Below, in pieces: positions 54,839 to 64,000 of a stretch of 64,000 nt of DNA. Every line of letters starts with the position of its first letter. The stretch's first letter is position 1. The position numbers were made by a program, and so were the translations under genes. Origin of the DNA: Setophaga petechia (Eukaryota; Chordata; Aves; Passeriformes; Parulidae); NCBI GenBank assembly GCA_024362935.1, contig JANCRA010000012.1:7068001-7132000 (forward strand), given 5' to 3'. The notes under the pieces were generated by a model. It saw only the letters and a program-made list of their open reading frames with translations. It did no database searches and was not told the DNA's origin.

Positions 54839-57800
54839 TCAGGAGAAGCAGGGTGGGAGTGGGGTTTTTTTGCTCTGCAGAGCTCTGTGAAACCATTGCT
54901 GTGGCATGGCTGATGGTGGGATTTGACCCCAAAGCTGCTCTCTGGAAATCATCTTGTGTGACTCTTGTTTCTTTGAGGGCTGTGAGACCCATGTCTGTGA
55001 GTACAGGGAAATCAGTCTGGAGCAGAGGTGGAGTTGCAGCGTGTGCCTGACAGCCCAGTGAGCTTCCATTGCCCCAGCCTGTGTAACCAGGGGTAATTTT
55101 TTTGTCCTTTTTCCTGACTACAGTGTTCAGGCTAGAATACCTGAAGATAAGGCTGTTTTGGGGTGTGCCAGATAGAACAGGAAATGACTCCTGGCTGTAA
55201 CTAAGCAGGAAAGAGGGTCTCTGGTATCCTCTTGTGTCTGCCAGTGAGGCTGCTGTGTGCTGAAGGGTTCCAGTCACTGCAAATAAGCTTCACCAATTTT
55301 ACTTAAAAAGCAGAATTTGGACTGCTTCCCAGATTATAATTACCTATATATAAATAAAATGATAATTATGCTACCTAAGAGAGACCTCAGAGCACAAAGC
55401 TGACAAGTGATGACAACTAAATTCATTAAGAGTGCAAATGCTCTTCCTCTCCTTTATGAAACAACACTGAGTGATCTCTGAAGAAATCCAGCAGCCAGAG
55501 ACACAGTCTGTTAATAAGTGGTGAGCCTGGTGAAAGCTGCTGGAGAGGCAGCACAATGAACCGTGGTGCTCAGTAGCAAGCAGAGCAGCAGAAAACAGAA
55601 CAGCTAAGACACTAGATTTTAAAATGCAATGTGTTTCATACATTTGGAGTGAAATCTGTCTTTCAGCTTGTTTAAACTGGGAAGTAAATCAGGGCAGGGG
55701 CCATTTTTCATCACAGAGGCCAATGGGTACAGCATGGCTTGCTCCCAGAGAACAGCCCTTTTACCTTTCCCAGCACACACAGGGCAGCTCTGCCCAAATT
55801 TCTCACAGGGCACAGTCCCAAGGGCTGTGCAAAGCCCAGCCTGGCATGGGCTGCCCAAGGAGGGAAGCTGGCACAGGCAAAGCTCAGCCTGGGAGCCCAG
55901 CAGCAGTGCAATGCACACCCCCTGATCCCTCTGGATGCCTGCAGATGGATGTGGTGCCTCTGTGTACCCATCCCAGAGCCAGAGAGAGCCTGAACTGAGG
56001 CCCAGCACAGTGTTAGTGAGGCTTTTTAAAGTGGTTTTTCAAACACTTCCTATTTCTCCACATTCAGAGTCGCCAAGCCTCAGATATGTCAATGAATGCT
56101 CAGAAATATGTTACAAAATGAATCTATGAGAAAAAAATTACTATTCTTGGGTGTCCTGGGAAAAGATGAAAAAGGTTATGGTGCAGAGTGTGCTTCCAGG
56201 CCAGGACTAGAAACCAAGACTCTGTCTTTCCATTGATTTCTAGGTATGAAATAGGACTAAGAAAGGGGGAGGGGACATAACAATATGTAAATCCTATGGT
56301 GATTTGGAGAGGTGCTAAATGCTGACTTCACCTTCTCTTGCTGAAACAGCCACAAACTGTAACCCCCATCATTGTCTGAGCAACCTGTTATGCTGACTTC
56401 ATATTCCCACATAAGGAATTTCAGTAAATACTTTTATTTGTCCAACAGGGCAACTAATTCCCTCCCTGCAAGTGTTTCATTAGAGCTGAAAGTTTCCTCC
56501 CCTAATAGGCTGAAGTCCCTTGTCTCTGCATGTAGTTGAACTTCTAGAAAATGAACAGGTTAGACCAAAGTCACAGTGTTCTTGTTTTCACTCCTCCTTC
56601 ATGTCCATCCACCAGAAATTCTTTGAATACTCCTTGATAAGTTGTTGGAAGAAATTTCCTCCATGCTTTTCTTCTGCGAATGTTGCTGTGTCCAACGAGC
56701 CCATGGCAAGCTCATGAAAAACAGGCTACAGGGTCCTCCTGCCAGGAAGGAGCCAAGCAGGAAGGTGGCTGGGTGTGTAGATGTTACAAAAATAACCAGT
56801 ACTGTTTAATCCAATGGCATCAGATCTAACCAGCTTCTGGAGAAGAATCTCTTGGTGCTGAGCAAGTAGGCTATATCATGGCAGATGATGCTTGATGCTG
56901 ACAAAGACAAAATAACAGAGTCTGGAGGAAAAAGCCTAATCCTGTCTCTATATAAACAATAAAAAGTTCTGAAAATGTTAGTTCACCCCAGCAAAAAATA
57001 TTTTGGAGGGAGGCATTAAAGTCCCTAGAAAAGAGTATTTCAATATGAAATGGGTGTCTAAATATTAAAAAGAGCTGAAGGAAATACTAGGGGAGAAATT
57101 GGAGCAGTCTGGACTCTAACATCATATTGCAAACATCCCCATGTAGGTACTGAGGGGTAGCTGCTGATGGTGGTACAAGGGCAGTATCCCCACATTCCCA
57201 TGTGAAAGCAGAGCATGCCTACCCCATGAGCAGTGCAGTCCTGCAGATTCTCCACAGCCAGAAGCCTCTCCATCACTACATGAACTCCAGTACTTAACCT
57301 GCCCATCTCCTGTGCCATCTCCCTGCTCCTCACGGCTCCTGTAGGACCACCAGGAACTGCTCCCTGGTGGCCACATCAGCGTGTTTGTAACCTGTTGTTG
57401 GACTTCAGTCCCAAACCCATCACTCAGCCAAGCTAGAATGTCTACCAAGATAGCGTGTCCCTTTTGTACTCTGTTATCATTAATTAGTGCCCTAATCCCC
57501 CAGTCAAGCAACAGGAGCTGGCAAAGTGAGGAAATCTGTCCTACTGCACCTTTATTTGATGAGCTGACTGCAAACTTTCCTCAAACTCTTGGCCAAAGCC
57601 ACAAGAGCTGACTTTTAAATCTGTTTGTACATCATAAGGTGAGACCCTGTGAGAAAGAAAAGGGCAAATCCTGCAAAACCAACAATAAAAGGTAATTTCC
57701 AAGGGTTTGTTTTTCACTCAGTACCTCCGTTAATGTACAGGTGAGATATGCAAAGTACAGAAAAACACATCAATGTGCAGACTTGGGCTTTCCCCTCTGT

Positions 57801-59055
57801 TTGTTTACTTGAACTGGATGATTAGTCTCACATTTTATTTATTAGTTTGTTACAGTATGTGGTACAGAGCTTGTTATTATGCAGAACTACGTTTCTGATG
57901 CATTAATCTCAATATCACTTCCTTCAGAAGTAACAATCAAGCCTTATTCAGCTTTTATTTGTTCTTGGCCACTGTGCAATTTTTGAACATGAAATTTGCT
58001 TTTCTATTGGTTTATTTGTCATTTTGCATGTTGTAACTAGTGGAGCCTTTAGCTAAAGTGGGGAGGGAGAAAATACCCAAACCAATTTAGAGTGAGGAAA
58101 CTCACAGGCAGTGTTTGAGTAGGGTGGGGCTGAGCTCCTTAGGGTAAATTATAAATGGATGGTATGAAGTCTAAAGAAATAAACAAGTTCCAACACTGAA
58201 TCGCTGCTGTATCCACTGAGGATTTTAAAAGAGGCAACAGTGTGATTGGCTGCAACAAACACCAAGAGAACTCAAAATTGTTTCTACCCTTTCTGAAAAG
58301 AAAAGCTACATACAGCCAAGAAGCCTTGAACATAATTCCTGCAATAAGGATCCCAGCATTTTGAAATCCATTCTTGGCTTTAAGAAGAATGAATGTTAGC
58401 AATAAAAGTATTTTCTGGAATACTTCCAAACCTGTGTGGTTCCTGCAATAGGGGAAGGATCAAATTTCACCATATGGAGCTTGAACTAGTTCTTCTATTC
58501 CTAAAATGAACTCAGATTCAATGTGGAAACATAAATTGCTTTTGCTCATTTGACCATTCTTGAGCTGGACATGGAACAGATTCGCGTGGTGACTGCAAGT
58601 CCAAATGCCTGTTCACAGAGAAATATCTCATGCTTTCTTTCTGCAGTGATTGGAGAAATAGTCTAAAATCCTGGGTTTATCCAACTTAAACTCACTACAA
58701 TGACCCTGTCAGTTCCTGTCCTCAGCTAGTTTGCACCCTGTGGCAGGATGAGGTGTCCTGGAGGAGCTGTGAGCAGACAGAGATCCTCTCTGTGGTGCCC
58801 TGTCCCAGAGAGCTGGGGGTGACAGCCAGTGACAGAGCAGGGCTCCCCCCTGCCTCCTGCCACAGCCAGGGGGAACCTCTAAAACTGGGGAATTCCTCTT
58901 TTCTCCCCTTTCATTTTTTATCAGGCTTTGTCTGGGATCACAGAACATCTCTGTTGATGTGCAGTCCCAGACAATGGAGACACCCAGCTGTGAGGGTAGG
59001 ATGTAACAGCAACCAGCACAGGTAGTCTAAAAAGCAGTGAGTTATTTGTTATTTG

Positions 59056-59080
59056 GGTTTGGTTTGGTTTGGTTTGGTTT
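59056..59080. repeat. GGTTT pentanucleotide repeat
   Basis: Five tandem copies of GGTTT followed by a T-run. Confidence 0.9.
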
Positions 59081-59965
59081 TTTTATGCCTAATATGCTGC
59101 TAGTTTATTTGAAATAACTAGTAATAAATAACATTCCTCTCCAAAATCCATTATTATTCACTTCTGATGTGTGGCACAAAACATCCAGTTTCTTTCAAGT
59201 TGCTGGAAAATTGTAAGGTTGTGGAATAAATTGTGGTTAAAGGCTGTTTTATTACTACCTGTTGTGGTTTCTTAGATTATTTTCTCAATGTGTTACTTTA
59301 GCAGGAATACATCACTGGTGCATTTGTGAAATGAATAAATGCAGTTATGAAGATGTAATACATATATCAATTTATGTTAACACTATGTATATAGAGATCT
59401 CATACAAGATATAGGTTGTGTTGCATGGATACCTAAATTTGAGGATAAATTTTCTTCTTCCCCCAAGCAAGAGTTTAGAAGACAAACTCCTGGTTTGGAG
59501 GGGTGGGGTACACACTGCATATCACTTTTTTGCAATATACATCACAAATCTGAGGCCAAAAAAACTTTTCACCACTCTTGTTCTTTAAAAAAAAGAAGAA
59601 AGGAAAAAAGTGAACTATTTTAACACAGCATTACTGAATGTGAATTTTTAAGTCTTTCCTCAAAGTACTGGTGGGCTAAGATAAGAAAAGCTCCATCTCC
59701 TTCTATAGAATCACCTCTTCCACAGGGATGGATTTACATTGAATCACTTTATTCCCAACCTTAAAAATACTATTGGATCTAGATTCAGGCAGCCCCACTC
59801 TGCACGAGCCTTCCTCTGGGCTACAGTCCCAGTTAAGGAATGATTCTTGATCTCTCCCCTGGTCCTGTAAACTTCATGTTTTAGGAAAATCCCTTACAGT
59901 TTAACTACTTTTTTTTTTTTTATGCTAAGCACTGAATTAAGCTGGGTAACAATTACATCCTTCTT

Positions 59966-59992
59966 TATATATATATATATATATATATATAT
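59966..59992. repeat. TA dinucleotide microsatellite
   Basis: Thirteen and a half perfect TA copies in AT-rich DNA. Confidence 0.95.
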
Positions 59993-61336
59993 TTCTCTGG
60001 GTTTTTTTTTTTAAATTCACTTTGGAAAGAAACTGGAAATATTTCACTTCTCCTAGACAAGTTGAAACAGAGCTTTTTTTTTTTAGCTGTGAAATGAATA
60101 TGTCATCAATTGGTACTTGGGAAACAAAGGGTCAAGGAAAGCCTCTCCCACTTGCATTTTTCATGAACGTTGCTCATCATGGTGATGTCAGTGTGATTTC
60201 TTCTATAGGAAAAGGACAGCTCATATGAGAAAATCTGCAAAATCAGACACAAAGAAAATATCTGGTTTTCTTTGGAGGATCAGCCTTCACTAAAAACCTG
60301 CCAGCTAAAACAAGAGAGATGTGTAATTCCATTTTTATTCCCCACCTTGAGTTGCCTTTACCAAACGTTCTGTTTCACTGCTGCCTTCTCTGGCTCTTCT
60401 GGACCCACAGAGGCAGCAGCAGGGACAGAGCCACCTCTGGTCTAACAGCGACCCCTGTTTCCATGCGGAGCACTCTGGGAGCAGGCATGAGTCATTTCAC
60501 CACTCAAAAGCCATTTGAGTTGCCAGAGTGTTAAACCATTCTTTTTGCTAGAGCAGTGAGTCAGTCGTAACAATTGTATTCACCATTTTGGATTTGAAAT
60601 CTATTTTATTGGTAAAATAATATGACAAGTGGTGTAATGCATGCAAGGAACAATAAGGATAATACATTTAATCACAAAACAGTGAGGCATATCAACAAGA
60701 TGAAATTGACTGGAAATAGAAGGCAGCTCATACAAATAGGGAAAAGATGGAGGATTTTGTGTAATCATAAACAAAATTGGTTTATACAGAAGATATTACA
60801 GTATCTTCCCAACTCACAGTTACCTTTTATTGCAATAAAAAGAAAAGAAAAAAGTTTACACTGTCTTTTCTTACAAATCTATTTTTGTCTTTAAATATGT
60901 ATTTTTTGAAGAGCAAGAAAAGATATTATTTTATAACAAGAGGTTATTTTTCAAATTGTGGGCATTGAGCATAGCAGCAAGAAAATGTAGAAGGAAGGAA
61001 GAAAAGTTTGGACTTAAACTGAAGTTTCCTTATGCAAATTCCAAGTTGATATTGATTAACTCAGCTACCAAATGAGTTGCTTTGTTTCTGGAGCAGGTCC
61101 CCACATCCACTCAAACTCAATAAAGGAATGGAAGGTTAAATTTAATTTTCTTTACTTTCTTTTCATGAGCAATCATTTTAACCAGAAGACGTGCAAAGCC
61201 AAGTAAGTTTCTAAATTCCATTTTTAAAAAATGTCAAATTGAGTAAAGCTGAATCAGCAAAACATCTTCCAAAAGAACAATTTTAAAAGCTTTCGTCCTC
61301 CTGACAGACATACTGGCAATTATCCAAGTGGTTTTC

Positions 61337-61636
61337 TTCCTTCCTTCCTTCCTTCCTTCCTTCCTTCCTTCCTTCCTTCCTTCCTTCCTTCCTTCCTTCC
61401 TTCCTTCCTTCCTTCCTTCCTTCCTTCCTTCCTTCCTTCCTTCCTTCCTTCCTTCCTTCCTTCCTTCCTTCCTTCCTTCCTTCCTTCCTTCCTTCCTTCC
61501 TTCCTTCCTTCCTTCCTTCCTTCCTTCCTTCCTTCCTTCCTTCCTTCCTTCCTTCCTTCCTTCCTTCCTTCCTTCCTTCCTTCCTTCCTTCCTTCCTTCC
61601 TTCCTTCCTTCCTTCCTTCCTTCCTTCCTTCCTTCC
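61337..61636. repeat. Perfect (TTCC)75 / (GGAA)75 microsatellite
   Basis: Exactly 300 bases of uninterrupted TTCC, 75 copies with no substitutions in the given sequence. All purines are on the minus strand. It ends about 1.6 kb upstream of the CELSR start codon. GGAA is the core recognition sequence of ETS transcription factors, and long pure-purine mirror tracts can form triplex DNA. The Lys-Glu-Gly-Arg and Leu-Pro-Ser-Phe open frames across it are artefacts of the four-base period. Copy number may be affected by assembly. Confidence 0.97.
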
Positions 61637-61902
61637 CTTGCAATAATGCATTTCATGGAATGAAAGCCACTGAAAGAATCTGTTTTATTCACAGTCTTCA
61701 TATAAGTGCTGAAGAGCCTGAACCGACTGTGACAGATCGCTCTGAAAGCTGCCTCCCAGCTCCTACCAGTAACAAACTTTTTGCGAAATCCCAGTCGGCA
61801 ACCTCGGGCTGCTCGTTGTTCACCGCCCCGTGTCTTCATCTGCGTGAAGCTCCTGTTCGCGGGACCTCTGTAGATCAGATCGGTCCTTGCCGGCGGCGGC
61901 GG

Positions 61903-61942
61903 GCAGGGCGGGCACGGCGGGCAGGGCGGGCACGGCGGGCAG
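61903..61942. repeat. 18-bp GC-rich tandem duplication
   Basis: Two exact 18-bp units (61,903-61,920 and 61,921-61,938) made of GGGCAGG and GGGCACGG modules, followed by the first four bases of a third. It lies at the left shoulder of the CELSR CpG island. The arginine/proline-rich open frames here arise from this repeat. Confidence 0.85.
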
Positions 61943-62771
61943 CTCTCCCACATTCCCGCATCCCGTCCCGCGCCCTTCCCGCCGCACCCACCAGGGGCCA
62001 CTGCAGCCGCGGGGATGCGGCCGCAGCTCGGGCGCGTCGCTCAGGCGGCCGCATCGCTAAGGGAAAAGTAGCGCGATGTATAGTAATCAGCATAAATTCG
62101 TACAATTGTCATTATTATCACCAGTGCGACATTTTCATGGGGAGTTGAGCTTTGCTTCTTCCCACAGAAGTTTGCGTCCTGTTTATCATTATTTGAGATT
62201 TCCCCAAAGAAATCTTTCACTCAAGGCTCCAGATCCCGCCGGCTGCTCTGTGTGTTTCAGAGCAAGGCGTGAGCACGGCAGCAGATCTTGCGCCGGGATA
62301 CTGGCAGCCCCCCTTGGCCCCCTACATGATGCTCATTTTGCCCTGGAAAGTAGTTTCACTTTATTTTTCCCCCCTCCATAGAGAGAATTTAATAAACCGA
62401 ATTTAAATGAATTTCTGTTTAACTTTGTCCTGGACGACGGATTTGAGACGACAGGTGGCTGCTGCGTGGGGAAGTGGCCGTGAGTCGCCTCCCGCGGAGC
62501 TCCGTCCACGCGGGGCAGCGGAGCAGCCGCAGCGGGCCCTGCCCGAGCGCGCCCGGCCCCGCCGGGGCGGGCAGCATCCCCGGCCGCCGAGGGGCGCCGG
62601 GCGGCGGAGCGGGAGCCCCGCGGGGCTGAAGTCGGCCCGGCCCCCGCCGCCGCCGCCCGGGAGGGGCCGGGCGGGGCCGGCAGGAAACCCCGCCCCGGGC
62701 AGCGCCCGCCGCGCTCCGTGCAGCCTGCGCTGCTCAGCGGAGCCGAGCCGAGCCGGGCCGGGAGGCTGGAG

Positions 62772-62819
62772 CGGGACGGGACGGGACGGGACGGGACAGG
62801 ACAGGACGGGACGGGACGG
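62772..62819. repeat. GGGAC pentanucleotide repeat in the CELSR leader CpG island
   Basis: About nine to ten tandem copies of CGGGA/GGGAC. Two units carry a G-to-A change (GGACA). The repeat lies in G-rich DNA about 410 bases before the CELSR start codon. The spaced G triplets could support a G-quadruplex on the plus strand, or in RNA if transcribed. Confidence 0.85.
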
Positions 62820-62954
62820 ACGAGGCGCGGCGGCTCTGCCGTGTCGCGCAGCCACGCGGGACGGCGCCGCCCGTGGGCCGGCCCCGCCGCGGGGGGGACC
62901 TCGGTATTTGATTTTCTTTTCTTCTTTTTGGCGAAGGAGAGAAGCAGCAGGTTT

Positions 62955-63011
62955 ATGCTAATCGCCCTCTGGGGAGCGGCGGCGGGAGGAGGAGGAGAGG
63001 AGCCATTTTGA
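62955..63011 (+). other. Upstream ORF 1 in the CELSR 5' leader
   Basis: An ATG at 62,955 opens an 18-codon frame ending in TGA at 63,009-63,011, which is 219 bases before the main start codon. Whether it lies inside the transcript depends on the unknown start site. The frame runs through a GGA-rich stretch and there is no sign that the peptide itself is selected. Confidence 0.4.
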
Positions 63012-63143
63012 ACTCACTTCAAAGTTTAAGGTGGAAAAGTTGGAGCTCTCCAGCCTGCTGCCCGCGGACCGGGACGGGACGCGGGGCTTGAGGCCGGCGG
63101 TGTCCGAGAGGCGAGGGCGGTGGGGGGGGCGGGCCGGCGGCTG

Positions 63144-63221
63144 ATGGATGCGGGCGGGCGGGCAGCCCGGCGGGTGGATGGATTGTGCAGCAGCCCGCTG
63201 CCCGGCCCCGCTGCCCGCTGA
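63144..63221 (+). other. Upstream ORF 2 in the CELSR 5' leader, ending 9 bases before the main ATG
   Basis: The ATG at 63,144 opens 25 codons, closed by TGA at 63,219-63,221. It is in the same frame as the main start at 63,231, with only 9 bases between. A second upstream ATG at 63,148, in the +1 frame, stays open to 63,417 and so overlaps the main start codon. Together these would be expected to reduce initiation at the main ATG if the leader is transcribed from upstream of 63,144. The regulatory effect is inferred from general ribosome-scanning behaviour. Confidence 0.45.
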
Positions 63222-63230
63222 GCTCCGGAG

Positions 63231-64000
63231 ATGCCGCGGCTGCTGTCCGCCGCCGCCTGCGTGTCCTGGGCCGCGCTGCTCTGCGCCCTGGCTTCGGCAG
63301 GCGGCCGGGACCCGCGGCCGCCCCGCGCCGCCCCGCTCCTCCACCTGCCCGCGGGGGCCCCGCGCCGCCCCGCCGCTGCCGCCGAGCCGCCGGCGCTGCC
63401 GCCCGCCGGGCGCCTGAGGGCTGCGGGGACCGCGCCGCGCCGCGCTCCGTCCGCCGAGCCCCGCGGGCCCCGCGGCGGCGGCCCCTGCCCGCGGCGAGCC
63501 CGGCACCGGGCGGGCGCCGAGCCCCGCGGAGCCGCCGCCGGCTGCAGCCCGCTGCCGAGCACGGAGGGCGGCGGGCGGCGGGGAGCGCGGCGGGCGCGGA
63601 GCCTCAACAGCCCCCCGCAGTTCCAGCTGCCCAGCTACCAGGTCTCCATCCCCGAGAACGAACCGGCCGGCACGGCGGTCATCGTGCTGCGGGCCCAGGA
63701 CCCTGACGAAGGGGAAGCCGGCCGGCTGGCGTACTCCATGGAGGCGCTCTTTGACGAGCGCTCCAACGACTACTTCACCATCGACGCCGAGACGGGCAGT
63801 GTGGTCACTGCCCGCAGCCTTGATCGGGAGACGAAGGACACCCACGTGCTGAAGGTTACCGCCTCCGACCACGGTTCCCCGCGCCGCCGTTCGGCCACCA
63901 CCTATCTGACAGTGACTGTGAGTGACACCAACGACCACGAGCCAGTGTTTGAGCAGCCCGAGTACCGGGAGAGCATCCGGGAGAACCTGGAGGTGGGTTA
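63231..64000 (+). CDS. CELSR1: CELSR-family atypical cadherin, start of first coding exon (partial, probably CELSR1)
   Basis: Celsr/Flamingo proteins are plasma-membrane seven-pass cadherins (adhesion GPCRs) of the planar cell polarity pathway, binding homophilically between cells. The frame is open for 256 codons to the window edge. Residues 1-23 form a hydrophobic signal peptide. Residues 24-123 are a low-complexity Ala/Pro/Arg/Gly stretch. The first cadherin repeat begins near S124-F131. It carries the calcium-site motifs PEN (141-143), DPDEGE (157-162), LDRE (197-200) and DTNDHEP (232-238), followed by the start of repeat 2. The wording QLPSYQVSIPENEPAG and ALFDERSNDYF fits CELSR1 better than my recollection of CELSR2 or CELSR3, but the paralogue call is from memory. 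The start at 63231 is chosen because it opens the signal peptide, has G at -3, and is preceded in frame by a stop at 63219. The huge uninterrupted first coding exon is typical of the family. The pre-cadherin stretch (about 123 residues) looks shorter than in mammals. Confidence 0.85.
   Translation, partial: MPRLLSAAACVSWAALLCALASAGGRDPRPPRAAPLLHLPAGAPRRPAAAAEPPALPPAGRLRAAGTAPRRAPSAEPRGPRGGGPCPRRARHRAGAEPRGAAAGCSPLPSTEGGGRRGARRARSLNSPPQFQLPSYQVSIPENEPAGTAVIVLRAQDPDEGEAGRLAYSMEALFDERSNDYFTIDAETGSVVTARSLDRETKDTHVLKVTASDHGSPRRRSATTYLTVTVSDTNDHEPVFEQPEYRESIRENLEVG

Larger units (their letters stand above)
54839..61336. other. Non-coding DNA upstream of the CELSR promoter region
   Basis: Contains the GGTTT and TA repeats. 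G/C-richer patches at 55.6-56.0 kb and 57.1-57.6 kb give overlapping open frames with no domain I can name. AT-rich stretches near 57.8-58.1 and 59.2-59.4 kb could hold distal regulatory elements, but nothing specific is visible. Confidence 0.55.
61850..64000 (+). promoter_or_regulatory. CpG island spanning the CELSR promoter, 5' leader and exon 1
   Basis: From about 61,850 the sequence becomes rich in CpG, GGGCGG-like boxes and G/C runs. An AT-richer break lies at about 62,050-62,460, and then the island is continuous into the coding exon. There is no convincing TATA box at a fixed distance from the start codon, as expected for a CpG-island promoter. A YY1-type GCCATTTT motif sits at 63,002-63,009, a position often seen just downstream of initiation sites. 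The exact transcription start cannot be read from the sequence. Confidence 0.75.

Noticed and set aside
57122..57511. 129-codon minus-strand frame, considered as a retroviral or gene fragment
   Set aside because: No recognisable motif, and no LTR or other retroviral remnant adjoins it.
61234..62001. Open frame with a long Lys-Glu-Gly-Arg repeat
   Set aside because: It is the translation of the GGAA microsatellite read in its four-base period, with compositional extensions.
63148..63706. Other frames overlapping CELSR exon 1
   Set aside because: They are out of frame with the cadherin motifs and low in complexity; the one from 63,148 matters only as an upstream ATG.
62958..63938. 326-codon minus-strand frame opposite CELSR exon 1
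   Set aside because: Antisense shadow of the GC-rich exon; no domain.

Overview
The window looks like bird nuclear DNA, most probably from a songbird. Three things point that way. First, the dispersed repeats are 3' ends of CR1 LINEs (five copies) plus four solo LTRs of a single endogenous-retrovirus family, with no mammal-type SINEs. Second, an intact histone H2B ends in the bird-type TSSK tail. Third, coding sequence is very sparse and CpG is depleted outside two sharp CpG islands. The species assignment is inference.

Layout. 1-17.1 kb is AT-rich non-coding DNA with one CR1 copy. 17.15-18.95 kb is a strong CpG island. A good minus-strand splice donor at its left edge suggests the promoter and first exon of a gene running left, out of the window. 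If the gene at the right end is CELSR1, the expected head-to-head neighbour in vertebrates is GRAMD4; no GRAMD4 coding exon was seen. 19-32.9 kb is non-coding, with a compound pyrimidine satellite at 22.1-22.4 kb. 32,950-33,330 is an isolated, intact, single-exon histone H2B. 33.4-61.3 kb is non-coding and holds a 52-bp minisatellite, the four solo LTRs (each with a perfect 6-bp target-site duplication), and two CR1 copies. At 61,337-61,636 there are 75 uninterrupted copies of TTCC (GGAA on the other strand). From about 61.85 kb to the end is a second CpG island. It contains the 5' leader (with upstream ORFs) and the start of the first coding exon of a CELSR-family cadherin, best matching CELSR1. 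The exon runs off the window after 256 codons.

Only two protein-coding genes can be supported (H2B and the CELSR start). They have no evident functional link; their proximity is probably only positional. Long open frames in the CpG islands and simple repeats are compositional artefacts. I found no undescribed multi-gene system. The items most worth a second look are the orphan H2B without a histone stem-loop, the cluster of solo LTRs with intact duplications, and the perfect GGAA array about 1.6 kb upstream of the CELSR start codon.
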